Positions 46,421 to 55,236 of a DNA stretch of 64,000 nucleotides are shown here, in pieces; within the stretch, counting starts at the first letter, position 1; every line of letters begins with the position of its first letter. Made by a program: the position numbers and the translations under genes. The notes beneath the pieces were generated by a model that saw only the letters and a program-made list of their open reading frames with translations, was not told the DNA's origin and did no database searches. The stretch is from an uncultured Selenomonadales bacterium (GTDB taxonomy: Bacteria; Bacillota; Negativicutes; Acidaminococcales; Acidaminococcaceae), in assembly GCA_900315345.1 (NCBI GenBank), contig OMYP01000013.1, positions 34,496 through 98,495 on the forward strand, in the 5' to 3' direction.

Positions 46421-47383
46421 CTAAATCGTATAAAACCAGGTTGCAGCCTGCTCCAGGTCTTTGGCCTCGGAATTGGTTTTGCCCTTTTTGTTGCTGATAT
46501 GAAGCTCCTGGCTCTTGATGCTTACATTGGATTCCGGCGGTACAGACATGGTGATGAAGGTGTTGCCGCCAATGACGGAATCGTGGCCGATGACGGTGTC
46601 GCCGCCTAAAATGGAAGCGCCGGAATAGATGGTCACGTTGTCCTCGATAGTGGGGTGGCGCTTTTTGCTGCGCAGAGTCTGTCCCCCGCGGGTAGAAAGA
46701 GCGCCGATGGTAACGCCCTGGTACACCTTCACGTTGTCGCCGATGATGGTAGTTTCGCCTACCACGATGCCGGTGCCGTGGTCGATGAAGAAATAACGGC
46801 CGATGGTGGCGCCGGGGTGGATGTCGATGCCGGTCTTGCTGTGGGCGTATTCCGACATGATGCGGGGCAGCATGGGCACCCCTAAATCGTAAAACTCATG
46901 GGCCAGGCGGAACACCATAATGGCGTACATGCCCGGGTAGCAGAAGATGATCTCATCTTTATTGAACGCCGCCGGGTCCCCGTCAAACTCTGCCTGGACG
47001 GAAGTTTCCACCAGATCACGGATCTTGGGGATACGGGACATGAACTCCATGGCGGTCTCCTGAGCCTTGTCCTTTACCGTGCGGAAGTCCGCGTCCTTAT
47101 ATTCCGGCAGGTACCGCAGGTACATGGAGATCTGCTTGGTCAGGTTGAAGAGCACGTCCTCCACCAGGGTCTGCAGGTTGTTTTCCGCTGTATAAAAATG
47201 GAAATTCTTGTTCCGGTAATAACCGGGGAATAAAATTTTCTGGAGCTTGTCCAGGATATCTACCACTACATCCATGTCGGGACTGGTGAAAGCATTCATC
47301 TTGTCGATGGTGCGGCCCTGGCCGTAGTCCTTCAGGATGTCGGCGGAAATCTTTTTGATTTTTGTTTCTATATTACTTTTCAT
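46421..47383 (-). CDS. epsC: Serine O-acetyltransferase, EpsC type
   Basis: Transfers acetyl from acetyl-CoA to serine, the entry step to cysteine. The 320-aa length with a long helical N-terminal part (about 1-180) and C-terminal hexapeptide helix (about 190-300; SKTGIDIHPGATIG, DHGTGIVVGETTIIG, KRHPTIEDNV) is the EpsC form. I use ATG at 47383, with TTGGAGG six nt upstream; a TTG six codons earlier overlaps that site. Only gene on the minus strand in this stretch. Confidence 0.94.
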   Translation of the reverse strand: MKSNIETKIKKISADILKDYGQGRTIDKMNAFTSPDMDVVVDILDKLQKILFPGYYRNKNFHFYTAENNLQTLVEDVLFNLTKQISMYLRYLPEYKDADFRTVKDKAQETAMEFMSRIPKIRDLVETSVQAEFDGDPAAFNKDEIIFCYPGMYAIMVFRLAHEFYDLGVPMLPRIMSEYAHSKTGIDIHPGATIGRYFFIDHGTGIVVGETTIIGDNVKVYQGVTIGALSTRGGQTLRSKKRHPTIEDNVTIYSGASILGGDTVIGHDSVIGGNTFITMSVPPESNVSIKSQELHISNKKGKTNSEAKDLEQAATWFYTI

Positions 47384-47478
47384 GGGAGCCTCCAAAAGCA
47401 ATGTTGGTTAAACTATATTATAACAAAGGTTGTGTTTTTTTACTACATTAAATTAGCGAACTGATGCCATAAAAACAA

Positions 47479-47507
47479 TTGACAGTCCCCGCACTTTATG
47501 GTATATT
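47479..47507 (+). promoter_or_regulatory. Promoter of rplU-prp-rpmA
   Basis: TTGACA (47479-47484), 17-nt spacer, TATATT (47502-47507), about 180 bp upstream of rplU. Confidence 0.85.
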
Positions 47508-47514
47508 ACTTCAG

Positions 47515-47684
47515 TATGGACGCATCTGTCCATCCGCAACCGCACAAGAAGGTTCCGTAAACCGTCACAGCGGGAAGCAAAACGCTCTGCGGCGCTGCAG
47601 AAAGCAACGCGGCAGACACGCAGCAGTCCCAACCAAAAGTGGCGTACCGTAATTGGCGAGTCTATGATAAGGGAGGTGCAATAC
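47515..47684 (+). promoter_or_regulatory. Probable L21 leader (autoregulatory mRNA element)
   Basis: A roughly 170-nt untranslated leader with several GC-rich hairpins (around 47575-47630) sits between the promoter and rplU. Firmicute rplU genes commonly carry a structured L21 leader that lets the protein repress its own mRNA. Position and length fit; I could not match the consensus base by base. Confidence 0.45.
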
Positions 47685-47996
47685 ATGTACGCAATCATCA
47701 AAACCGGCGGCAAGCAGTACAAAGTAGCAGAAGGCGACGTTCTGAACGTAGAAAAGCTGAATGCTGAAAAAGGCGCTGAAGTTGTATTCGGCGAAGTGCT
47801 GGCTATCGTAAACGGCGAAGACGTAACCGTTGGCAAACCGTTCATCGACGGGGCTAAAGTTACCGCAACCGTAGAAGATCAGGGCAAAGGCGAAAAGATC
47901 CTGGGCTTCAAGTACAAAGCCAAAGCCAACTATCGCAAACGCTATGGCCATCGTCAGCCGTTCACTGCTGTAAAGATCAGCGGTATTCAGGCTTAA
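47685..47996 (+). CDS. rplU: 50S ribosomal protein L21
   Basis: A 103-aa protein starting [14 protein letters not shown], the invariant L21 N terminus, and ending VKISGI. ATG 47685 follows GGGAGGTG; an upstream ATG at 47664 would add seven unconserved residues. First gene of the rplU-prp-rpmA operon. Confidence 0.98.
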   Translation: MYAIIKTGGKQYKVAEGDVLNVEKLNAEKGAEVVFGEVLAIVNGEDVTVGKPFIDGAKVTATVEDQGKGEKILGFKYKAKANYRKRYGHRQPFTAVKISGIQA

Positions 47997-47997
47997 T

Positions 47998-48336
47998 ATG
48001 ATCACCATCGATTTATACAGGAACCATAAGGGAGAAATTACAGGCTTCACATCGCGGGGCCACGCCGGGGACGCACCGGCGGGGGAAAGCGTGGTCTGCG
48101 CCTGGGTCTCCGCGGTAACGCAGATGGCTCTTGTAGGATTGGAACAGCAATTACAATATCCCGTAACATATCGGGCAGATACGAAAAAGGGTGAATTGCA
48201 GGTGACCCTGCAGCGGACGCCCGACGCAAAAAGCCAGGCCCTGTTAGGCAGCATGGAAACCGTGCTGTACCAGCTGGCTGAGCAATGTCCGCAAGATGTT
48301 CGAATTCGCGAACATGGAGGTGAAATGAATGTTTAA
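47998..48336 (+). CDS. prp: Ribosomal-processing cysteine protease Prp
   Basis: A 112-aa protease that removes the N-terminal extension of L27. The catalytic pair is visible as His22 (GHAG) and Cys34 (VVCAWVSA). It starts one base after the rplU stop and overlaps rpmA by 8 nt, the usual arrangement in Firmicutes. Its presence agrees with the extended L27 next door. Confidence 0.94.
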   Translation: MITIDLYRNHKGEITGFTSRGHAGDAPAGESVVCAWVSAVTQMALVGLEQQLQYPVTYRADTKKGELQVTLQRTPDAKSQALLGSMETVLYQLAEQCPQDVRIREHGGEMNV

Positions 48337-48625
48337 GATTATTCTGCAGTTACATGCACATAAAAAAGGTACCGGTTCTTCCCACAACGGCCGCGACTCC
48401 AATTCCCAGCGTCTGGGAACCAAAGCCCATGACGGCCAGGTGGTAACCGCAGGCAGCATCATCGTACGCCAGCACGGTACCCGTTTCCACATTGGCAAAA
48501 ACGTAGGCATGGGCCGTGACTACACCATCTATGCCAAGATCGCCGGTAAAGTTCGTTTCGGTCGTCATGGCCGCACCGAACGCATCATCAGCATCGAGCC
48601 TGTGGAAGAAGCTAAAGAAGCGTAA
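48329..48625 (+). CDS. rpmA: 50S ribosomal protein L27 with cleavable extension
   Basis: A 98-aa L27 that begins [10 protein letters not shown] before the conserved [20 protein letters not shown]. The extension resembles the Prp site (LQFFA in Staphylococcus), with LQLHA here, so cleavage after residue 10 is predicted. In most genomes obgE follows; here a terminator and the adhesin island follow. Confidence 0.96.
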   Translation: MFKIILQLHAHKKGTGSSHNGRDSNSQRLGTKAHDGQVVTAGSIIVRQHGTRFHIGKNVGMGRDYTIYAKIAGKVRFGRHGRTERIISIEPVEEAKEA

Positions 48626-48640
48626 TTTAGCGTATACAGA

Positions 48641-48673
48641 AAAATCCCGTTCCGTAAGGAGTGGGATTTTTTT
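48641..48673 (+). terminator. Rho-independent terminator of rplU-prp-rpmA
   Basis: AAAATCCC...GGGATTTT stem with TTTTTTT tail. It is strikingly similar to the terminator at 62485, which closes the far end of the adhesin island. Confidence 0.85.
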
Positions 48674-48691
48674 GTGTTTATATTTGAGTTA

Positions 48692-49361
48692 GAAACACGT
48701 TGACAAAGATACTATTGGTATTGTAGGTAGTGAAAACATTGAAACTTTTGCGAATACAGTAGATCGCCAGATGCAAATTAAATTAAAGGACGATATTACT
48801 GTTAACAATGTAACTGTCAATGAAACCATCAAACTTGGCGACACCACCATCAACAACGATGGCGTCACCATCAAGAATGGTCCTTCTGTAACAAAGAAAG
48901 GCATAGACGCAGGTAAGAAGAAGATTACCAATGTGGCCCCCGGCACGGACGGCACCGATGCGGTTAACGTGGATCAGCTGAACGCTGCCATTAACCAGTC
49001 CGACGGCGACGCCATCAACCGTCTGGGCAACCAGGTAAACCGTATGGACAGCTATATGCGGAAAGGCATCGCAGGGGCAGCGGCTCTGGCAGCCCTGCAT
49101 CCGCTGGAATTCGATCCGGACGACAAACTTACCTTTGCGGCAGGCCTTGGCAATTATCGTGGTGAAAACGCGGCAGCCATTGGCGCCTTCTACCGGGCAG
49201 ACGAAAAAGTCATGTTCTCCGTAGGCGGTACAGTAGGCAACGGCGACGACCGGCATAAAGTGGAACGTATCCGCGTAAACGATGAAAACCGGAAGGACCG
49301 TGACGTATACGGCAGCCGGTACGAATACTTCAAGCAGCATCCGGGCGCTAACAAAACATAA
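48692..49361 (+). pseudogene. Decayed trimeric autotransporter (5' truncated, internal deletion)
   Basis: The frame is open from about 48692, with no start signal, to 49361. It reads stalk sequence (DTTINNDGVTIKNG), a YadA neck motif (GTDGTDAVNVDQL) and the start of the anchor (IAGAAALAALHPLEFDPDDK). The anchor breaks off at SVGGTVGNGDD and jumps straight into the C-terminal tail KVERIRVNDENRKDRDVYGS, which in the intact gene at 57784 lies after the SLH domain. An in-frame deletion of about 400 bp therefore removed the last anchor strand and the SLH domain. Signal peptide and head are absent, so it cannot be displayed. Confidence 0.85.
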
Positions 49362-49390
49362 AGCCCCTTCCGGTTCGGGAGGGGCTTTTG
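49361..49390. terminator. Terminator after the autotransporter remnant
   Basis: AAGCCCCTTCC pairs with GGGAGGGGCTT over GGTTC, with TTTT following; also serves the opposing LysR gene. Confidence 0.8.
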
Positions 49391-49437
49391 CTTGTGCGTA
49401 TTGTAATGACTGAAAACAAAAATAAATTCTGACTTTA

Positions 49438-50340
49438 TTAAAAATCTTGAACCTCTATTTCCTGTTTGATCAGTCCGATAAACGTTTTGGTCTCCGGTCG
49501 GCTGTCCTTTCGGTAAATAATGCCCCGTTCCACAGGGAAATCCCAATCCATGGTAACGTGCGTGAAATTCGGAAGTTCAAAACAAAATTGTCTGACGCTT
49601 ACCAGCAGAGCATTTTCCATTTCTGTTTTTACTAAAAGTTCATGGCTGTAATTCGAGTAGTCGATTATCTTAATCGACGGTTCGTGGGTTTCCAGATAAT
49701 CGCGCAATAAATCATCGGCCTTGGAGACGCCGCGGGTATGCAGCATCAACGTATTACCCCGCAGATTTTTAATAGAAGCCACTTTCAGAGAGGATAAGGG
49801 ATTGCTTGTGGGAACACAGATATCCATCTGGTAGGGCTTGCAGCGAAGGATTTCGGCATCCGCGTCAATAAGGAAATCCTGTGAAAAGTTAAGCATATAG
49901 TCGGTAGTAATGTCAAAATCGCCGGTCAGAAACGCCGGAAAATAGTCAGAAAATGATTTTTGCTTTAAAACAATGTCGACATTCGGATATATTTTTTTGT
50001 ATTTCCTGCAAACGCTGAACAACAGGGGGGAATAAATTTCCGGCACTGTTCCAATAACGATGGCTTTTGTATTTTGATCAGCCATACGCCGGCATTTCCA
50101 GTAAAGCTGTTCATAATTTTTAATAATTGGTTCTCCTTCTTCCAGAAACACTTTTCCCACCGGAGTCAGGGTAACGCCTTTTGCACTTCTGTCAAAGATG
50201 AAAAATCCCAGCTTTGCTTCTGCCGCTTTAACCTGCTGTACCAGAGCGGGCCGCGATACAAAAAGGGCGTCTGCCGCTTTAGTCAGGCTGCCATACTGGG
50301 CAATTTGCAGTAATCTCTTAAAGATTTGGGAACTAATCAT
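49438..50340 (-). CDS. LysR-family transcriptional regulator
   Basis: A 300-aa regulator with an N-terminal winged helix (residues 4-62; FKRLLQIAQYGSLTKAADAL and SRPALVQQVKAAEAKLG) and a periplasmic-binding-protein-like effector domain (about 90-290). AAAGGTGATC precedes the start. It is divergent from the adhesin gene at 50670 with a 329-bp shared control region holding two palindromes, the classical layout for a LysR regulator and its target. Effector unknown. Confidence 0.9.
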   Translation of the reverse strand: MISSQIFKRLLQIAQYGSLTKAADALFVSRPALVQQVKAAEAKLGFFIFDRSAKGVTLTPVGKVFLEEGEPIIKNYEQLYWKCRRMADQNTKAIVIGTVPEIYSPLLFSVCRKYKKIYPNVDIVLKQKSFSDYFPAFLTGDFDITTDYMLNFSQDFLIDADAEILRCKPYQMDICVPTSNPLSSLKVASIKNLRGNTLMLHTRGVSKADDLLRDYLETHEPSIKIIDYSNYSHELLVKTEMENALLVSVRQFCFELPNFTHVTMDWDFPVERGIIYRKDSRPETKTFIGLIKQEIEVQDF

Positions 50341-50669
50341 AAAGTGATCACCTTTTCGTTGTTTTAGTAATGATTCGAAAAAATAAATTAAATGTATCCT
50401 ATCTTTTTATTATATCATAATTCTATAAACTTTAGCGTATATTTATCATTACAGAACAGTAAGTTTTTTCATACACGTAAGACTTACGTAACATATTGTT
50501 AACAGCATTGGGCATTCTCGTTTTCGAGAAGTTAGATTAAAATAAACTATAAAACTATAAATAAAAGGTGAAAAAACAAAAAAGTATAAAGTGCGAAAGG
50601 TCCGGTGTTATCTGGGCATAATATGGACGGTATTATACTATTCATAAAATATGTAAAGGAGGACGTTTT
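50341..50669. promoter_or_regulatory. Divergent control region, LysR gene/adhesin 1
   Basis: This AT-rich 329-bp gap carries two perfect palindromes: ACGTAAG-A-CTTACGT (50475-50489) and TTCTCG-TTTT-CGAGAA (50515-50530), both candidate operators. A possible adhesin promoter is TTATCT (50608-50613), 17 nt, TATTAT (50631-50636). No reading frame of note is present. Confidence 0.55.
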
Positions 50670-53600
50670 ATGAACAGAATTTACAAGTTAATTTGGAGTA
50701 AAACACGTAACTGCTATGTAGTAGTTTCGGAACTGGCAAAAAGCCATACCAAAGGCTGCTCAGGCAAGCGTGTGGGACGCTTGTTAGCTGTTGGCGCAGT
50801 TGTAGCCGGATTAATGTTGCCCATGGGAAGTGTTGAAGCGATTTCCACCAGTTATGTTCCCAGTTACAACTCTCAATATGGTAGCAGTGGCCCTGCCGAC
50901 TATCAAACCGATGGCGGCCATGTCGATGTCGGCCAGATTGGCGGCTATAACCAACAGGCTGGTAGTTATTACAACTATGTCTATGTCAATGATGACGGGA
51001 CAATCAATTTTTACAAGAATGAGAACTACCAGCAAAACGATATCTCCTCAATGGTCGGCAATGTCGCCATCGGTAACTTTTCTCAGGCCGGTACCGGGGC
51101 GGATGCCAAAATGGTGAATTTCTACAATAGTAATTTCCAGCTGGCCTATGAAACAAAGCCTGAAGGCGCAACCGGAACCTGGTATCAGACATCTGCTCCT
51201 GACGGAAAACTGTATTGGTATCAGAACTCGTGGAACAACCGCACGTATGCATATTCTCCTACATCCAATTACGGCGGCACTTTTCTTGAAAAAGACGGCA
51301 AATACTATCATGGCGTATGGTCTCCGGATTTGGACGATCAAGGCAATTATCAATATGACGAGCAAGGAAATACAATTGGTTCATACAAATATGCTGAAAT
51401 CGGAGAGAAAATCTGGAAGCAGAATCCTGACAATCCTTCCGGGAATCTTCTTGTAGATTACAAAAAAGTCGATGAATATGGCCAACCGGTGTTTGACTTG
51501 AAGGCCGAAGACATTGGATTGGATGAAAGCAACCCATATGGTTATTCCGGCGGCACCAATAATGTCGCTGTTGGCAACAAGTCAAAGACCCTCAGTCACA
51601 GCAGTGTCGCTGTGGGTGATACCAGCACGGCCCGCGGATATCGCAGCGTAGCTATCGGTGCACAGGCAGAAGCCGGTCAGGAAAATGCCGGCGGTGACTG
51701 GAACAACGGAACATCGGCCGTTGCAATTGGCGATTCCGCTAAAGCGTATGGCGGAACCAGCGTGGCAGTGGGCAGCCATGCGCAAACATACTCTTTCTCC
51801 GGTGTTGCTGTGGGCAATAATGCCAACGCTTCTACGGAATACGCTATCGCTATCGGTGACAACGCCCGTGTTGCTTACGTCAATGGAGCTGACGATGACG
51901 AAACGAAAAAAATTGCCGTGCATGGCATCGCCATTGGCCGGGATACGTTAGTTGAAGGTAAAGACGGTACTGCTGTGGGCCGTCAGTCGCAGGCACTGAT
52001 GCGCAATGCTACGGCTTACGGTAACAACGCCCACGCTGATGCTTTCAACTCTGTGGCTATCGGTAACAAGGCAATTGCCGGATCCCAGAAGGATACATCC
52101 TTGGGTCAGTCAGCCGTAGCCGTAGGCAACCGGGCTACCGCTCTTGACGAATACACCACTGCTATCGGCGCCAGCACCTTTGCGAAAGGCACCCACAGTG
52201 TAACTGTCGGTGACTCCAACCGGGCGACCGGTGCTTACAGCACCGCCATCGGGGCAGGCTGGTCAACCTATACCGTTGATGAAGATGACAATGACAATAC
52301 TGAAGCGGAACGTGAATACGAATCCATCGGTGCCAACCAGGCGACCGGTGATTACAGTACTTCCGTTGGTTACGGAAACGCCACCCTGGGTCAGAACAGC
52401 ACTGCTGTCGGCATGCAGAATGCCGTTTCCGGAAAGGATTCCCTGGCTTATGGTTCCCAGAACAAGGTCGGTACCGACCGTGATCCGGGTAAGACCACCT
52501 TGCAGGATGACGCGGCAACTGTAGGTGATGTGACTGGTTATGCGATAGGTTCTTATAACGAGATCACCGGAAACAAGAGTCTGGCGGTCGGCACGGAGAA
52601 CAAGGTCTCCGGTGAACAGAGCATCGCCATCGGTACCGGCCATACGGTTTCCGGCAACAATTCCGGCGCATTTGGCGATCCGTCTTACATCAAGGACGAC
52701 AATGCCTATGCCATTGGTAACAACAATACCATTGAGGAAGGCAGCGCGAATACCTTTATCGTTGGCAACAATGTTAAAACAACCGCAGAGAACACTGTCG
52801 TATTCGGGCATCATACGGAAAACAATGCCCATACCTTTGGTCAGAACAGTGTATCCCTGGGTACCGATGCACAAGCCACTATCGGGGATTCTGTTGCGCT
52901 GGGCTCTACTTCTGTAGCAAAGCGGGCTGCGGCCAACGGCAACGCTGGCGCAGGTTATGATGTAAGAACCGGCACCAATTATGCAGAGGAAGACGCTAAA
53001 TCCCCAACCTGGGTAAGCACGTTAGGCGCAGTTTCGGTAGGCGGAACGGAAAAGGATACCGATGCTGCAATCGGTTCCGCTGCAACTGCTACCCGTCAGA
53101 TCACCGGTGTGGCAGCCGGTACGGCGGATACCGACGCAGTCAACGTAGCACAGCTGAAACTGGCAGTCGGCGGTACGACTTACACGGAAGGTGACAACAT
53201 CACCATCGATGAAAACAATGTAATTTCGGCAACGGATACGACCTATACTGCAACCCAGTCGGTAGAACCTGGTGAAAAGCCGGGTGAAGGCAGCACGACC
53301 CTGATTATAAGGGACAGCAATAAGGATGAGAAGAATCCTGACGGCACTCCGGTTGGCAGCATGACCATCGAGGCCGGTGATAATATCACCATAACCGAGG
53401 GGGATGACAACAAAGCCATTATCAGTGCCACGGATACAACTTATAACTACAATGTTACAGAAGATGGCCTGGAGGAAGGACAGGTTTCCAAGCTGACTAT
53501 CGTTAACAACGTAACGGGAGAAACCGTCGGCGAATTTGTCGATACCAATACCCACGCATCCGTTGTGGGCAAAGGGGCTGTCACCGTTGAGATGACGAAA

Positions 53601-55094
53601 GAAGCTACCGCTACCGCAGGTCCGGAATACACGGTATCTCTGGATACAGATTTGTTGAAAGATACCACGTATACTGCGGAACAGTCAGTGACTGCAGGAG
53701 AGAACCCTGGCGAAGGCAGCACGACCTTTACTATTACAGACAGTAATGGCGACGAAGCAGGCTCTATGATTATCAAGGCCGGCGACAAAGTTACCATTAC
53801 AGAAGAAAAAGACGAGAAAGGCAACAGTATCGCTGTTATCAACGCACAGGATACGACCTACAAGATTTCGGAAGAGGCCGGTAAAGAAGGCTCGAACGTA
53901 GTCAACAACTACACCATGACCGGCACGAACGGTGACGAGTACAAGTTTAAGGATACCGATACGACCTACAAGATTTCGGAAGAGGCCGGCGAGAAAGGTT
54001 CAGGCGTTGTCAATACGTATACTATGACCGGCACGAACGGCGATAAATATACGTTCAAGGACACGGACACAGATACCACCTACAAGATCGAAGAGAAGCG
54101 GGAGAAGAAAGGTACTGTAGCCGCAACCTACACCGTGACCGATTCCAATGACAATAAAGTCGGAGAAATTCAAGACACCCACAACGGATTGACAGGCGAC
54201 ACGTACGAGGTTAAATATGATGAAAACGGCAAAGGCAGTGTAACCATTGAGGACCAGGACGGCAACAAAGCAACCATTACCAACATCCAGTCCGGCGGAG
54301 AAGGTATTGCCGATTCCATCAACTATTTGGGCGACCGTATCAACAACCTGGACAAGAAGATCAACAAGGTAGGCGCAGGAGCGGCCGCCCTGGCAGGCCT
54401 GCACCCCCTGGACTTCGACCCGGATGAGAAGTGGGATTTCTCTGCGGCGGCAGGCAGCTACAAGGGCGAGCACGCTGTAGCCATCGGCGCCTTCTACCGG
54501 CCTAATGAGGACACTATGTTCAGTGTCGGCGGAACCATCGGCAACGGCAACAACATGGTGAACGTGGGCGTAAGCTGGAAGTTCGGCCAGAAGAACCGCA
54601 TTTCCGCGAACCGCATTTCTTCCGCGAAGGAAATCATCGAGCTGCGGAAGAACCAGGAAGACGTGCACTCCTTCCTGGCGGATGCCGTAGCAGGCAATCA
54701 GCTCGACCTGTCCAAGATCCAGCTGTTCCCGGATGTGGAGGAAAACCACTGGGCCTATGACTACGTAGCCACCATGGCCGGCAACGGCGTGCTGGAAGGC
54801 TACCCGGACGGCTACTTCAAGGGCAACCGCAATATGACCCGTTATGAGATGGCGGCAGTGCTGTACCGACTCATGCAGAACGGCGCCCGCCTGAGCGACA
54901 GGGCCCTGACTGAGTTCGCGCCTGAACTGGACCGCATCCGCGTGGATACGATTACCAAGCATAAGGACGGCACGCCGCATATCCAGCGCGTCCGTACGAT
55001 TAAAGAACGGGTAGACGAAAAAGCGGATCCGTCCTCGAAAAAAGAGACGAAGAAGAAAGCAAAGATAAAAGTAGCGGAAAAACCGGTTGAATAA
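50670..55094 (+). CDS. Trimeric autotransporter adhesin with C-terminal SLH domain (adhesin 1)
   Basis: A 1474-aa surface protein. Order: extended signal peptide (MNRIYKLIWSKTRNCYVVVS, cleavage near residue 57); a Tyr/Asn-rich unique region (about 58-285); YadA-head repeats with SVAIG/AVAVG/TAIG motifs (about 285-790); a neck (GTADTDAVNVAQL, about 820); a Thr-rich stalk with near-identical units (about 850-1210); the coiled coil and four-strand YadA anchor (about 1215-1305). After the anchor comes an SLH domain (FPDVEENHWAYDYV...GYPDGYFKG, about 1352-1402) and a Lys-rich tail. The anchor's C terminus faces the periplasm, so SLH can bind peptidoglycan. AAAGGAGG precedes the ATG. Confidence 0.93.
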   Translation: MNRIYKLIWSKTRNCYVVVSELAKSHTKGCSGKRVGRLLAVGAVVAGLMLPMGSVEAISTSYVPSYNSQYGSSGPADYQTDGGHVDVGQIGGYNQQAGSYYNYVYVNDDGTINFYKNENYQQNDISSMVGNVAIGNFSQAGTGADAKMVNFYNSNFQLAYETKPEGATGTWYQTSAPDGKLYWYQNSWNNRTYAYSPTSNYGGTFLEKDGKYYHGVWSPDLDDQGNYQYDEQGNTIGSYKYAEIGEKIWKQNPDNPSGNLLVDYKKVDEYGQPVFDLKAEDIGLDESNPYGYSGGTNNVAVGNKSKTLSHSSVAVGDTSTARGYRSVAIGAQAEAGQENAGGDWNNGTSAVAIGDSAKAYGGTSVAVGSHAQTYSFSGVAVGNNANASTEYAIAIGDNARVAYVNGADDDETKKIAVHGIAIGRDTLVEGKDGTAVGRQSQALMRNATAYGNNAHADAFNSVAIGNKAIAGSQKDTSLGQSAVAVGNRATALDEYTTAIGASTFAKGTHSVTVGDSNRATGAYSTAIGAGWSTYTVDEDDNDNTEAEREYESIGANQATGDYSTSVGYGNATLGQNSTAVGMQNAVSGKDSLAYGSQNKVGTDRDPGKTTLQDDAATVGDVTGYAIGSYNEITGNKSLAVGTENKVSGEQSIAIGTGHTVSGNNSGAFGDPSYIKDDNAYAIGNNNTIEEGSANTFIVGNNVKTTAENTVVFGHHTENNAHTFGQNSVSLGTDAQATIGDSVALGSTSVAKRAAANGNAGAGYDVRTGTNYAEEDAKSPTWVSTLGAVSVGGTEKDTDAAIGSAATATRQITGVAAGTADTDAVNVAQLKLAVGGTTYTEGDNITIDENNVISATDTTYTATQSVEPGEKPGEGSTTLIIRDSNKDEKNPDGTPVGSMTIEAGDNITITEGDDNKAIISATDTTYNYNVTEDGLEEGQVSKLTIVNNVTGETVGEFVDTNTHASVVGKGAVTVEMTKEATATAGPEYTVSLDTDLLKDTTYTAEQSVTAGENPGEGSTTFTITDSNGDEAGSMIIKAGDKVTITEEKDEKGNSIAVINAQDTTYKISEEAGKEGSNVVNNYTMTGTNGDEYKFKDTDTTYKISEEAGEKGSGVVNTYTMTGTNGDKYTFKDTDTDTTYKIEEKREKKGTVAATYTVTDSNDNKVGEIQDTHNGLTGDTYEVKYDENGKGSVTIEDQDGNKATITNIQSGGEGIADSINYLGDRINNLDKKINKVGAGAAALAGLHPLDFDPDEKWDFSAAAGSYKGEHAVAIGAFYRPNEDTMFSVGGTIGNGNNMVNVGVSWKFGQKNRISANRISSAKEIIELRKNQEDVHSFLADAVAGNQLDLSKIQLFPDVEENHWAYDYVATMAGNGVLEGYPDGYFKGNRNMTRYEMAAVLYRLMQNGARLSDRALTEFAPELDRIRVDTITKHKDGTPHIQRVRTIKERVDEKADPSSKKETKKKAKIKVAEKPVE
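53853..54080 (+). repeat. Tandem stalk repeat in adhesin 1
   Basis: Two units of 108 and 114 bp, both beginning ACGACCTACAAGATTTCGG (second slightly longer by a GACACA insertion at its end), encode TYKISEEAG...YTMTGTNGD. A third, diverged unit follows. Such repeats can change number by slippage or recombination and so alter stalk length. Confidence 0.75.
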
Positions 55095-55122
55095 ACGGAA
55101 GAGACATTGTCTTAAAAGTTCA

Positions 55123-55185
55123 GGAAACGCTGACGGCATGAGTTTGCACGCTGAACGGCGTGCAAACGAATGCATCGGTGTTTTC
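55123..55185. repeat. REP-like hairpin repeat, copy C
   Basis: Inner perfect stem GTTTGCACGC (55142-55151)/GCGTGCAAAC (55158-55167), then GCAT/ATGC, then outer arms GGAAACGCTGA and TCGGTGTTTTC that match the ends of copies A and B. It sits between adhesin 1 and the next gene, and may also work as a processing or termination structure. Confidence 0.65.
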
Positions 55186-55236
55186 TCAGGAATAACCGCG
55201 GATGGTTGAGACTTGAAAAATAGGAGGGTATCGATT

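Noticed and set aside
51550..52900. Regularly spaced repeats that could suggest a CRISPR array
   Set aside because: The spacing is that of YadA-head protein repeats, the DNA repeats are imperfect, and the frame stays open throughout. No cas genes are present.
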